From positions 94,489 to 158,488 of the forward strand of contig CALLUD010000002.1 in NCBI GenBank assembly GCA_938011325.1: a DNA stretch of 64,000 nt, written 5' to 3'. The notes below the pieces were generated by a model. That model was not told the DNA's origin, made no database searches, and was given only the letters and a program-made list of their open reading frames with translations. This DNA comes from an uncultured Spartobacteria bacterium. GTDB taxonomy: Bacteria > Verrucomicrobiota > Verrucomicrobiia > Chthoniobacterales > JAATET01. Shown here piece after piece: positions 1 through 10,096 of the stretch. The position numbers and the translations under genes are program-made. Position 1 is the stretch's first letter; each line of letters starts with the position of its first letter.

Positions 1-193
1 TGAAAATCCACGTCACGAGTCGCCACACCTGGCCGTGCATGATGGCGACGGGATCGAGATTGATGAGGCCCACGAAGCCGGGATTCATCTGCGCGAGAAG
101 GAAAACCAGGGCGTTGAGCGCGACGACGTAGCGGATCAATCCGGGAACCGCAAAGCGACCGAGGGATTTTTCGAGCGTGTTCAACAACGGCAT
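1..193 (-). CDS. Rhomboid-like membrane protein, N-terminal fragment (cut by window edge)
   Basis: Sixty-four residues are readable from an ATG at 193 before the window ends. The fragment has a short amphipathic start, a hydrophobic segment at about residues 21-35 (RYVVALNALVFLLAQ) and then the segment HGQVWRLVTWIF. A first transmembrane helix followed by a G-x-x-W-R-L-x-T motif is typical of the N-terminal part of rhomboid-family membrane proteins, so an intramembrane protease or a catalytically dead relative is likely. The catalytic Ser/His lie outside the window, so activity cannot be judged. It is divergently transcribed from the DCC-LMF1 gene with only 46 bp between the starts. Confidence 0.6.
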   Translation of the reverse strand, partial: MPLLNTLEKSLGRFAVPGLIRYVVALNALVFLLAQMNPGFVGLINLDPVAIMHGQVWRLVTWIF

Positions 194-239
194 CCCGCTA
201 CCTTATGGAAGCTTCGCCGGAAGGTAAGGTCTTTTCGCA

Positions 240-2051
240 ATGAACTCCCGACGTCCGATTCTCATCTACGATGGCGACTGCCATTTTTGCACGCGATGGA
301 TCGCGCGATGGCGGGTGGCGACGGGGGACAAGGTCGAGTATCGCGCCGTGCAGGATGGGGAGTTTCCCGAGATCCCGCCCGGGGCGGCTGAGCGTTCGGT
401 GCAATTTCTGGATGCCGAGGGGCGGCGCTTCGAACGGGCGCGCGCGGTGTTTCTCGCGCTTGCGACGAACTCGTGGATCGGGCGCGCTCTCGACTGGGCG
501 TATCGAAAGGTGCCGGGTTTCGCGGCGGTGAGCGACGGCTTCTATGACGTCGTTGCGAAGAACCGGATGCTGTTCTCACGCGCGACGCGACTGCTGTGGG
601 GGCGGGACGTGCTGCCGCCGAGCTATGCCGTGGCGACAATGCTCTTTCTCCGGCTGCTGGGGCTGATCTACCTCATCGCGTTCGTCTCGTATGGGGTGCA
701 GGCGGACGGATTGATTGGACCAAACGGGATTCTCCCCGTGGCGCAAATGCAGGCATGGGTTGCCGAACATTTCGCCGACGATGCCTGGCACGTCTGGCCG
801 TCGCTGACCTGGCTCGGTCCGCCGGATGTGATGGTGACCGTGCTCACATGGGTTGGAGTGCTGTGCGCGGTGCTTGTGATGCTTGGAATGTGGCAGCCAT
901 TCGCGCTCGCCGGGGCGTGGATTTGCTATCTGTCGCTCGTTACGGCCGGGCAGCTTTTCTATCTGTTCCAATGGGACTCGCTGCTGCTGGAGACGGGACT
1001 GCTGGCGGTGTTTGCGGCGCCGTGCTTCTCGCGACCGAATCTGAAAATGCGGCGTCCGTCGCGCCTCGCGCATTTCCTTCTCGTCTGGCTGCTCTTCCGT
1101 CTGATGTTTGCCTCGGGCGTGGTGAAGCTGACAAGCGGAGACCCGGTCTGGCACAGCCTCGAGGCGCTGGAGTTTCATTATTTCACGCAACCGATTCCGA
1201 ATCCGATCGCGTGGTTTGTCGCTCAGGCACCAGCGTGGTTTCAGAAAGTCTCGTGCGGCATCATGTTCGCGATCGAGCTGGTGCTTCCGTTCTTCGTGTT
1301 TCTGCCGCGCCGACCGCGAATGATCGCGTTCTTCGCGTTTTTCGCGCTGCAGGTGGTCATCGAACTCACGGGCAACTATGGATTCTTCAATCTGCTCACG
1401 GCGGCGCTGGCGCTTTTGCTCGTGGACGACGCGGTGTGGCCTCGCATTCCGGCGGGCTGGATCGCGCAGAAGGTGACGTGGTCGCGGTGGATCCTGATTC
1501 CCGTCGCCGCCGCGTATTTCCTGCTGAGCCTCGTGCCGCTGGCGGGGACCTTTCGCACAACGAAGCCGATTCCGACGGCAGTGCTGGATGCCTACGAGTG
1601 GCTGGCGCCATTCCGTTTTGTGAACGGCTATGGCCTCTTCGCGCGAATGACGACGGAGCGTCCGGAGATCCTCGTGCAGGGCAGCAATGATGGACGCGTG
1701 TGGGAGACGTATGAATTCAAATACAAGCCCGGGCGGCTTGATCGTCCGCCGCCGTTTGTCGCGCCCTACATGCCGCGCCTCGACTGGCAGATGTGGTTCG
1801 CCGCGCTTGGAGATGTGCGGCGGAATCCGTGGTTTCTGAACTTCATGGCCCGCCTGTTCGAGGCGCGACCCGAGGTGCTTGCCCTGCTTGCCAGCGATCC
1901 CTTCGAGGGCAAGCCGCCGCGTTATTTGCGGGCGCTCGTGGACGAATATCGATTCACGACATTCGCGGAGCGTCGCGCATCAGGCGACTGGTGGGCGACC
2001 GAGCCCCGTGGAATCTACCTTCCGGAGATTCGCCGGGAGCAGCTGGAATGA
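240..2051 (+). CDS. DCC (DUF393) thiol-oxidoreductase domain fused to lipase maturation factor-like membrane protein
   Basis: The protein has 603 residues. Residues about 5-110 form a DCC/DUF393 domain, named for the D-x-x-C-x-x-C start seen here as YDGDCHFCTRW. This thioredoxin-like family is thought to act in thiol-disulfide exchange. From about residue 130 to 440 there are many hydrophobic segments, and the remainder matches the lipase maturation factor 1 (LMF1/DUF1222) family: LLLETGLLAVFAAP in the membrane part and the C-terminal hallmark with PPPFVAPYMPRLDWQMWF and PPRYLRALVDEYRFT. LMF1 assists folding of disulfide-containing lipases in animals; the bacterial role is not known. The fusion suggests membrane-linked oxidative folding (inference). 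The gene ends 6 bp from the convergent sdhB stop, leaving no room for separate terminators. Confidence 0.85.
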   Translation: MNSRRPILIYDGDCHFCTRWIARWRVATGDKVEYRAVQDGEFPEIPPGAAERSVQFLDAEGRRFERARAVFLALATNSWIGRALDWAYRKVPGFAAVSDGFYDVVAKNRMLFSRATRLLWGRDVLPPSYAVATMLFLRLLGLIYLIAFVSYGVQADGLIGPNGILPVAQMQAWVAEHFADDAWHVWPSLTWLGPPDVMVTVLTWVGVLCAVLVMLGMWQPFALAGAWICYLSLVTAGQLFYLFQWDSLLLETGLLAVFAAPCFSRPNLKMRRPSRLAHFLLVWLLFRLMFASGVVKLTSGDPVWHSLEALEFHYFTQPIPNPIAWFVAQAPAWFQKVSCGIMFAIELVLPFFVFLPRRPRMIAFFAFFALQVVIELTGNYGFFNLLTAALALLLVDDAVWPRIPAGWIAQKVTWSRWILIPVAAAYFLLSLVPLAGTFRTTKPIPTAVLDAYEWLAPFRFVNGYGLFARMTTERPEILVQGSNDGRVWETYEFKYKPGRLDRPPPFVAPYMPRLDWQMWFAALGDVRRNPWFLNFMARLFEARPEVLALLASDPFEGKPPRYLRALVDEYRFTTFAERRASGDWWATEPRGIYLPEIRREQLE

Positions 2052-2057
2052 TCCCGC

Positions 2058-2822
2058 CTACGCCGTGGCGCTGGTCGTCTCGCGAATTGAAGCCGCGGTG
2101 TAGTCGCGATTGAGCATCGCGATGAAGCTGGCCGGAATGTGCGCCGGGCAGACCGCCTCGCATTCGTAGTAGTTCGAGCAGTTGCCGAAGCCTTCGGCGT
2201 CCATCTGGCGGACCATGCCGAGCACGCGACGATCCTTCTCGGGCTTTCCTTGCGGAAGGAGATTCAGGTGTGCCGCCTTGGCGCTGACGAAGAGCATCGC
2301 CGAGCTGTTCGGGCACGCGGCCACGCAGGCGCCGCAGCCGATGCACGCAGCGGCGTCCATTGCGGTGTCCGCGATGGGTTTCGGAATGGGCAGTGCGTTT
2401 GCGTCGGGTGCGGAGCCGGAGCGCTCGGAGATGAAACCGCCGGCTTGAATGATCCGGTCGAGGGCGCCGCGGTTGACGGCGAGATCCTTTTGCAGCGGAA
2501 AGGCTCCCGCGCGAAATGGCTCGATCGTGATCGTCTCGCCGTCCTTGAACTTCCGCATGTAGAGCTGGCAGGTGGTGCCCACGCCGCGGTCCTTCCCATG
2601 CGGGACGCCGTTGATCGTGAGGCTGCACATGCCGCAGATGCCCTCGCGACAGTCGTGGTCGAAGGCGATCGGCTCCTCGCCCTTGCTGACGAGATCCTCG
2701 TTGACGATGTCGAGCATCTCGAGGAACGAGGCTTCGGACGGAATGTTGCGCGCCTCGTAGTCGACGAGTTTGCCGGTGCCGCTTGTGCCGTTCTGGCGCC
2801 AGACTTTGAGGTGGAAGTTCAT
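2058..2822 (-). CDS. sdhB: Succinate dehydrogenase/fumarate reductase iron-sulfur subunit
   Basis: The 254-residue protein transfers electrons from the flavoprotein to the quinone site in complex II. An N-terminal plant-type ferredoxin domain holds the [2Fe-2S] ligands in CREGICGMC plus a later TTCQLYM. The C-terminal half has CIGCGACVAACP for [4Fe-4S] and CSNYYECEAVCP for [3Fe-4S]. Length is normal for the family. It is the third gene of sdhCAB, 46 bp downstream of sdhA on the minus strand. The C-terminal tail is short and Thr/Ser/Ala-rich. Confidence 0.97.
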   Translation of the reverse strand: MNFHLKVWRQNGTSGTGKLVDYEARNIPSEASFLEMLDIVNEDLVSKGEEPIAFDHDCREGICGMCSLTINGVPHGKDRGVGTTCQLYMRKFKDGETITIEPFRAGAFPLQKDLAVNRGALDRIIQAGGFISERSGSAPDANALPIPKPIADTAMDAAACIGCGACVAACPNSSAMLFVSAKAAHLNLLPQGKPEKDRRVLGMVRQMDAEGFGNCSNYYECEAVCPAHIPASFIAMLNRDYTAASIRETTSATA

Positions 2823-2868
2823 GTCGGGAATTGAGTGCTGAAAGTTGTGCGAAGCTGCGGGTGGAGAC

Positions 2869-4785
<1,917 letters not shown>

Positions 4786-4794
4786 CGTAAAGAA

Positions 4795-5514
4795 CTAGCG
4801 ACCGAAGCCGAGAAGAACGGAGACGGGAATGGAGGAGAATCCGAGGAACAAGCCCCACGCAATCACGCGACCGGCGATCTGGAAGACGGGTTGAAGCTTT
4901 TTGTTGGTGAGGCCGAGCGTCTGGAAAAGGCTCGCGATGCCGTGGCTGAGGTGAAACGCGAGGAGCGCCAGCGAGATGATGTAGAAGGCGCTGACAAGCG
5001 GATTGCTGAAACCGACGACGACCATGCGGAACACGTTGTGCACCTCCTCGCCGTGAAGGTTGTATTCGTAGGTCCGGAAGGCGGGATCGATGTTCCGCGT
5101 CGTGAAGTGGAGGATGTGGAAAACGACGAAGGCGAAAACCACCAACCCCGTGAGCCGCATCGTGCGGACGCCGACGGAGGCCTGGATGGTATTTTTGACC
5201 ACATACTTCGAAGGCCGGGCGGCCTGATTCTCCTTCCAGAGGAGCATCGTGAAATAGATGTGCAGGCCAACGGCGGCGAGGAGACCGATGCGCGCGACCC
5301 AGAGAAGGGGGCCCAGCTCACGAAGGTGCTTCGCGTAGGCGTTCATCCAGTCCGGCCCGAGGAAGAACGTGAGGTTTCCGCCGAGATGCCCGATGACGAA
5401 GAGCACGAGCAATGTGCCGGTGACGGCGACGATGGTCTTTTTGCCGATGGAGGACAGAAGCCAGGCCGCGATCGGATTGCGGCGGGCAGGTGAAGAAGTA
5501 ATGGCAGCTCCCAT
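4795..5514 (-). CDS. sdhC: Succinate dehydrogenase cytochrome b subunit (single large, b558 type)
   Basis: The protein has 239 residues if translation starts at the ATG at 5514; an in-frame TTG at 5556 would add 14 polar residues. Five hydrophobic segments are visible, with histidines suited to binding two haems (for example GHLGG, VGLHIYF, VFHILHF and LAFHLSHG). This is the single-subunit, five-helix architecture of type B succinate:quinone oxidoreductases, so no SdhD is expected and none is present. Type B enzymes usually work with menaquinone. Gene order C-A-B is also typical of that type. No convincing Shine-Dalgarno sequence is seen before either start. Confidence 0.92.
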   Translation of the reverse strand: MGAAITSSPARRNPIAAWLLSSIGKKTIVAVTGTLLVLFVIGHLGGNLTFFLGPDWMNAYAKHLRELGPLLWVARIGLLAAVGLHIYFTMLLWKENQAARPSKYVVKNTIQASVGVRTMRLTGLVVFAFVVFHILHFTTRNIDPAFRTYEYNLHGEEVHNVFRMVVVGFSNPLVSAFYIISLALLAFHLSHGIASLFQTLGLTNKKLQPVFQIAGRVIAWGLFLGFSSIPVSVLLGFGR

Positions 5515-5635
5515 GAATGTATTAGAAGGACTAATGGATGCGTCGGAAGATTGCAATTCCCTCGCGGGATGAAGAGCGATCCAATCGAGAGATCAGTTGA
5601 TGACGATCACGGCTGGTGCCGTGCCGACGCGAGGT

Positions 5636-6286
5636 TCAGGGGATCTGGCCGTCCTTGTAAACGAGCCAGAGAGAGTCGTCGTAATCCTCTTCGCGGATGA
5701 AGCGGGCCGAGCCGTCGGCAAACATGTAGTTCGACCCGTCGCCGTAGGCTCTTTTGTTGAGGATGGAGTTGTTGTTGCCCTCGGCGAAGTCCATGTAGAA
5801 GTGGCCGGAGCCGGAGTTGCAGGCCATCAGAATGGTCTGGCTCGGGGAGTCCATCTGGTTGATGCGCACCTGCACGGTGTCGTCCCGAAACGCGCCGACG
5901 TCATTGAAGCCATTCATGAAATAGCTCGTGTTGTTGCGGCCGTTGTTGAGCGGGTCGCGTTTGGTGAGGAGGAAATTCCCCTTGTCGCCGGGGTCGGCAT
6001 ACACCTTGAGATCTTTCAGATAATCGTGAAGGAGGCGGGGCCACTTGTCGCCGGCGTTGGGACCATCCAGCCGGCGGGGGAGCTTGAGGTCGTTGTCGCT
6101 TGCATACATCTGTGCGGCGCTCCCGAGCTGGCGCATGTTGTTCAACGACGCGGTGGCGTGACCGCGTTTCATCATTCCGGGGGCGACGGCGAAGACAAGC
6201 CCGACGAGGACCGCGATGATCGCCACCGCGGCGAGGAGTTCGATCAGGGTAAATGCGGCGCGACTTTTGGTCATGACCGGCAGCAT
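5636..6286 (-). CDS. Prepilin-type N-terminal methylation protein (pseudopilin-like, exported)
   Basis: The 216-residue protein begins with a short basic leader and the class III signal AAFTLIELLAAVAIIAVLVG, cleaved by prepilin peptidase before Phe. The second ATG (6274) would give a more usual seven-residue leader. The rest is soluble, with MRQLGSAAQMYASDN after the helix and a GSNYMFADGSARFI motif near the C terminus. This resembles the large DUF1559-like family of Planctomycetes and Verrucomicrobia, whose substrates and functions are largely unknown. It is monocistronic or leads into sdhCAB: 121 bp separate its stop from the sdhC ATG, and a promoter for sdh probably lies there. Confidence 0.88.
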   Translation of the reverse strand: MLPVMTKSRAAFTLIELLAAVAIIAVLVGLVFAVAPGMMKRGHATASLNNMRQLGSAAQMYASDNDLKLPRRLDGPNAGDKWPRLLHDYLKDLKVYADPGDKGNFLLTKRDPLNNGRNNTSYFMNGFNDVGAFRDDTVQVRINQMDSPSQTILMACNSGSGHFYMDFAEGNNNSILNKRAYGDGSNYMFADGSARFIREEDYDDSLWLVYKDGQIP

Positions 6287-6458
6287 GAAGGATGAAACAC
6301 CCCGTTTTCGGAAATGATGCGAGGAAACGGGGAAAAGTCAAATGGCGTAGTGGGGAAGGCACGGATTTGGTTGGGAGGGAGAGTCGTGGCGCCGGAAATG
6401 GCTTAAGTTGCACTGGCAAATTGGAAGAAGGTTGCTAATTTTCCTCGCCCCCCAATCG

Positions 6459-9431
6459 ATGCAGATCCCCCGTATTTCCTTCCCTGCGCGTGTCCTCCGG
6501 CGGGAGTCGGTGGCTTTCCCCCCTGTCCGCGCTGTTGCGTTGATCGCCTGTGCGACCCTCGGGCTCGCAGCGTCGGTGCAGGCCTATACGAACCCGATCA
6601 CCGTGCCGGAGTCGTGGCGATGGAACAACGGCTCGTTCTACGGAGAGGGCGATCCCTACATTCTCAAGTTCAACGGCGTTTATTACCTCTACGTTTCCAC
6701 CGTTGATGACAAACCGGGGGTCAAGGTCTGGTCGTCGGTCGACCTCGTGAATTGGGAATATCGCGGGCTCTGCGCCACGGAGGAGCTCACCAAGGGTGCC
6801 TACGCGCCGGAGGTGGTTTACTGGAACGGCACGTTCTACATGTATACATCGCCCGCGGGGAACGGGCATTACGTCCTCTCGAGCCAAAGCCCCATCGGCC
6901 CGTTTACCGCAATCACGGGGAATCTGGGCATGAGCATCGATGGGCATGTGTTCATCGACGATGACGGGAAATGGTGGTTCTACCATGCGGCGAACGCGAA
7001 CATCACCGTGCGGCCGATGTCTTCGCCGACGAGCTTTGGCGCGGGCACCGGCACCGGCTCGAACATGCACAACCGCTGGACCGAGGCGCCTTTCGTCATC
7101 AAGCGGTTCGGGCGGTATCACATGACCTACTCGGGGAACCACATCTGGAACCGCGCCTACCGCATCGATTGGTCCACGAGTGGAAGTCCCGACGGCCAAT
7201 TCACCCCGCTCGCCGACCAGAATCCCGTGCTCATTCGCACCGAGGGCCCGCACGCCGGGCTCGGCCACAACTGCATCATCGTCGGCCCGGATCTCGACAC
7301 CCATTACATCGTCTACCAGGCCCATGGGAATCCTGGCCGATACATTCATCTCGACCGCATCTCCTGGAACGGTCACAAGCCGATCGTGCTCGGTCCGACC
7401 CTTTGGGGGCAGCCGGATCCCGCGCGACCCGCCTTCGAGGAACGTTGGAGTGGCGGGATCGGTGGCAGATGGTTCGTGTCAGGTGGCGGCACGTGGTCGG
7501 TCACGAATGGAATGGTCGTCCAGTTGTCCACGGCTGGGGGGCAATGGGACAAGCTGCTCGCGACCGCTGCGTCCGGCCCGGATTACACAGCCGAAATCAA
7601 CCTCCGGCGCGTGAGTGGCGGCCCCGGATACGGCGCGATGTTTTCCTATGTCGATGCGAACAACCACGGCCGCGTGTCGTTGAACAGTCAGACGAACCAG
7701 ATCGAGACGACCTTTCGCATCAATGGCATGGATCTTCCGGTGGAAACCGCGACGCTGCCGGGCGGATTCAATCACGAAGCCTGGCACGTCCTGCGCATCG
7801 AGAAATCCGGTGACACATTCCGATTCCACGTCGATGGCATGTTGCGCAGCAGCCGCACGGTTGCAGGCCTCGGCGGCGGCAGGATCGGTTGCGCGACATG
7901 GCAGACGAGTGCGCAGTTTGGATATGTTGCGTTCAACAACCTGGTGGATGGAAACGGCGCGTGGAGCGCCTCGCAGCCGGTGCCTGGCGTCGTCGAAGCC
8001 GTGCACTTTTTGCCCGGCGACAAGGGGTCCTCCGACACCACCCCAGGCAACGCGGCCGGTGGCTATCGTGCGGGTGATGTCGATATCCGCCCCGGTCCGG
8101 GCGACGATTTCGTGGTCACGGGCATTGCCGCGGGGGAACGGCTCGCCTACCGCGTAAACGTCGCGGAGAGCGGACGCTACGACGTGGCGTTTCGCGTGGC
8201 GGCTCCCGAGGAAGGAGGCCGCATTGTTTTGTGGGACGGATATCAACCGGTCACGGACGCGATTTCGATTCCAGCCACCGGTGGCTCCGATGCGTGGCGC
8301 ACGGTGATCGTTCGCAACGTCCAGCTCACCGCTGGTGACCGGACCCTGACGGTCGAGTTTGTCCAGGGCGGCTTCGACTATTCGCGAATGACGATCACCC
8401 GCTCGGAGGCTGCGACGCCGTTCACGAGCACGTTCACGATGAATGCTTCGGGGTGGACCCGTTTCGACGGGGATTGGGAGGTATCCGGCGGCACCTACAA
8501 CGTGAATGCCAAGCCGTTTGGCAAGGTGGTTCGCGGAAACGTGGGTTGGAGGGACTATGTGATCGAGGCGGATATCAACCGCCGCGTGGCCTCCGGCGAC
8601 GCGGGCATTCTCGTGCGGGTCAACAACCCGTCCGACGGCACGGACCGGGTGACTTCCCCCGATTACCTTCAGGGATACTACGCGTTCCTCAACGACTCGG
8701 GCGTTCACCTCGGGAAGTTCAACTATGGGTGGCTCCGGCTCGTGAGTTCCCCAGGCACGTTCCCCGCGGATGCCTGGCATCACATGAAGGTCATTGTGAG
8801 CGGTGCGCGCATTCGGATTTTCGTGGGGGACATGACCACGCCGCTCATCGACCATGTGGACGACGCCCCAAACGCGTTCACGAACGGCAAGGTCGGTCTG
8901 CGCGCGCTGAATACCGAGGCGTCGTTCGACAACGTCTCGCTCGCTCCCTACACGGAGCCGACACCCGAGCCGACACCCGAGCCGACACCCGAGCCGACAC
9001 CCGAGCCGACACCCGAGCCAACACCCGAACCAACACCCGAACCAACACCCGAACCAACACCCGAACCAACACCCGAGCCGACACCCGAACCAACACCCGA
9101 ACCAACACCCGAACCAACACCGTCTCCGACTCCCGACCCGCTGCCGGATGTCGTTTCGCCGAAAGTCGAGTTTTCGAAGACCATTTCGGTCAAACGGGTG
9201 CAGAACACGTTGCGTCTACGGGGATATGTGAAGCACGAATCCGGGATTCGAAAGTTGCGGGCGTGGGTCAACGGCAAGCGCGTTTCCATTCGAGGCACGC
9301 GGCCGTGGCGCATCCGGATTCCCGCGGAGGAGGGGAGGTTTGCGATTCGGCTCAAGGTGAAGCCGAAGAAAGGATCGCCCAGCACACGGACCTACCGCGT
9401 GCGTGCAATCGTTCAACCTGAAGCCCGGTAA
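6459..9431 (+). CDS. Secreted multidomain GH43-family glycoside hydrolase
   Basis: Starting at the ATG at 6459 gives 990 residues with a Sec signal peptide (cleavage near ASVQA-YTNP). An upstream in-frame TTG at 6408 is less likely. Residues about 45-330 are a GH43-like five-bladed propeller: the catalytic base Asp in GEGDPYILKF, the pKa-tuning Asp in IDGHVFIDDDGK and the acid Glu in RWTEAPFVIK are all present. Then follow a concanavalin/LamG-like domain (about 340-505), a CBM6-like carbohydrate-binding domain (about 515-650), a second concanavalin-like domain (about 655-825), a (EPTP)14 linker and a C-terminal beta-rich domain of about 85 residues. It probably trims arabinan- or xylan-type plant polysaccharide outside the cell. 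The exact substrate cannot be told from sequence. Confidence 0.85.
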   Translation: MQIPRISFPARVLRRESVAFPPVRAVALIACATLGLAASVQAYTNPITVPESWRWNNGSFYGEGDPYILKFNGVYYLYVSTVDDKPGVKVWSSVDLVNWEYRGLCATEELTKGAYAPEVVYWNGTFYMYTSPAGNGHYVLSSQSPIGPFTAITGNLGMSIDGHVFIDDDGKWWFYHAANANITVRPMSSPTSFGAGTGTGSNMHNRWTEAPFVIKRFGRYHMTYSGNHIWNRAYRIDWSTSGSPDGQFTPLADQNPVLIRTEGPHAGLGHNCIIVGPDLDTHYIVYQAHGNPGRYIHLDRISWNGHKPIVLGPTLWGQPDPARPAFEERWSGGIGGRWFVSGGGTWSVTNGMVVQLSTAGGQWDKLLATAASGPDYTAEINLRRVSGGPGYGAMFSYVDANNHGRVSLNSQTNQIETTFRINGMDLPVETATLPGGFNHEAWHVLRIEKSGDTFRFHVDGMLRSSRTVAGLGGGRIGCATWQTSAQFGYVAFNNLVDGNGAWSASQPVPGVVEAVHFLPGDKGSSDTTPGNAAGGYRAGDVDIRPGPGDDFVVTGIAAGERLAYRVNVAESGRYDVAFRVAAPEEGGRIVLWDGYQPVTDAISIPATGGSDAWRTVIVRNVQLTAGDRTLTVEFVQGGFDYSRMTITRSEAATPFTSTFTMNASGWTRFDGDWEVSGGTYNVNAKPFGKVVRGNVGWRDYVIEADINRRVASGDAGILVRVNNPSDGTDRVTSPDYLQGYYAFLNDSGVHLGKFNYGWLRLVSSPGTFPADAWHHMKVIVSGARIRIFVGDMTTPLIDHVDDAPNAFTNGKVGLRALNTEASFDNVSLAPYTEPTPEPTPEPTPEPTPEPTPEPTPEPTPEPTPEPTPEPTPEPTPEPTPEPTPEPTPSPTPDPLPDVVSPKVEFSKTISVKRVQNTLRLRGYVKHESGIRKLRAWVNGKRVSIRGTRPWRIRIPAEEGRFAIRLKVKPKKGSPSTRTYRVRAIVQPEAR
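8955..9122 (+). repeat. Fourteen-copy 12-bp tandem repeat coding (Glu-Pro-Thr-Pro)14
   Basis: The 12-bp unit (GAR CCR ACA CCC) is repeated exactly 14 times in frame inside the GH43 gene, encoding a rigid extended linker. Glu-Pro codons are not random. The first five units use GAGCCG, the sixth GAGCCA, the next four GAACCA, the eleventh GAGCCG again, and the last three GAACCA. Such blocks suggest copy-number growth by slippage or unequal exchange from two sub-variants. Confidence 0.97.
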
Positions 9432-9485
9432 GTAAAAATTCCCGGATCGCGGCGGGTCGATGCTTATCGGGGCTGTCGGGAGATC

Positions 9486-9505
9486 CCACCTTGGAAAAAG
9501 GTGGG
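9486..9505 (-). other. 8-bp hairpin overlapping the 3' end of tRNA-His
   Basis: CCCACCTT and AAGGTGGG pair around a 4-base spacer (GGAA). The arm nearest the tRNA contains its encoded CCA end. No T-run follows on the minus strand, so a classical intrinsic terminator is not supported; it could be an RNA 3' stem that limits transcript extension or affects 3' processing. Confidence 0.5.
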
Positions 9506-9577
9506 GTGACCGACGGGACTCGAACCCGCAACAACCAGAACCACAATCTGGGGCTCTACCATTGAGCTACGGTCACC
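9502..9577 (-). tRNA. tRNA-His (GTG anticodon), CCA encoded
   Basis: The minus strand folds into a full cloverleaf: the acceptor arm GTGACCG pairs with CGGTCAC, the D arm GCTC/GAGC closes a 7-nt loop, the anticodon stem carries a loop with GTG, and the T arm contains GGGTTCGAGTCCC. The extra G at -1 (9577) faces the discriminator C73 (9505), the identity pair specific to tRNA-His. CCA is encoded at 9504-9502. Confidence 0.97.
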
Positions 9578-9662
9578 ATTTGTGTCGTCCGGGACGACAG
9601 CGGACCGGGTTTATTCCGCTTTCTTTCGGGTTTTGTCAATCGTGATTCCCGTGCCGCGGTTG

Positions 9663-9998
9663 TCAGCGACGCCATTGGAAGGCGACGGGCGGAACCTCGA
9701 TCGGTTCGTCGAGAAGTGGGGCGCGCTTTTCCCGGGGTGCGGGCACGTCCACGGTCGCGGTTGTGGAAAACGTCAGAGGTGCCGCCACAGAATAGATCGG
9801 ACCCGAGGTGTAGGAGATGTAGGAGGGCCCGATCCAGTAATAGGCGGGCTGGTAGTAGCAATATCGCGGCACGTAGCAACGGGGCGCGGTGTAGCGGGGC
9901 GCGCAGAAGTTTCCGCCGAATTGGAATGCGACGCGCAGGCCCGCCCAGGCGGGCTGGCTGCCGATGAACAGGAGCGCGATGATGACGAGTTTCCTCAC
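9663..9998 (-). CDS. Small exported Tyr/Cys/Pro-rich protein, unknown function
   Basis: A GTG start at 9998 gives 111 residues with a good signal peptide (VRKLVIIALLFIGSQPAWA, cleavage after AWA). The mature part has a Tyr/Cys/Pro-rich stretch with the repeated idea of x-PRY/C (APRYTAPRCYVPRYCYYQP) and then a Ser/Thr/Pro-rich, probably disordered tail ending in FQWRR. An upstream in-frame ATG at 10094 would overlap the queH promoter and adds a non-signal-like segment. No family is recognised. The composition is reminiscent of small exported YXXY-type proteins in Verrucomicrobia, but that is only a resemblance. Confidence 0.6.
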   Translation of the reverse strand: MRKLVIIALLFIGSQPAWAGLRVAFQFGGNFCAPRYTAPRCYVPRYCYYQPAYYWIGPSYISYTSGPIYSVAAPLTFSTTATVDVPAPREKRAPLLDEPIEVPPVAFQWRR

Positions 9999-10096
9999 GG
10001 CGACATTGCCAATGAACGCCGGAAATCGGGGAAACGCAACGCCGAAGCTCCCGGCGACCATTGACGCCTTCCGGTTCCTTCGTAAGGATGACACCC

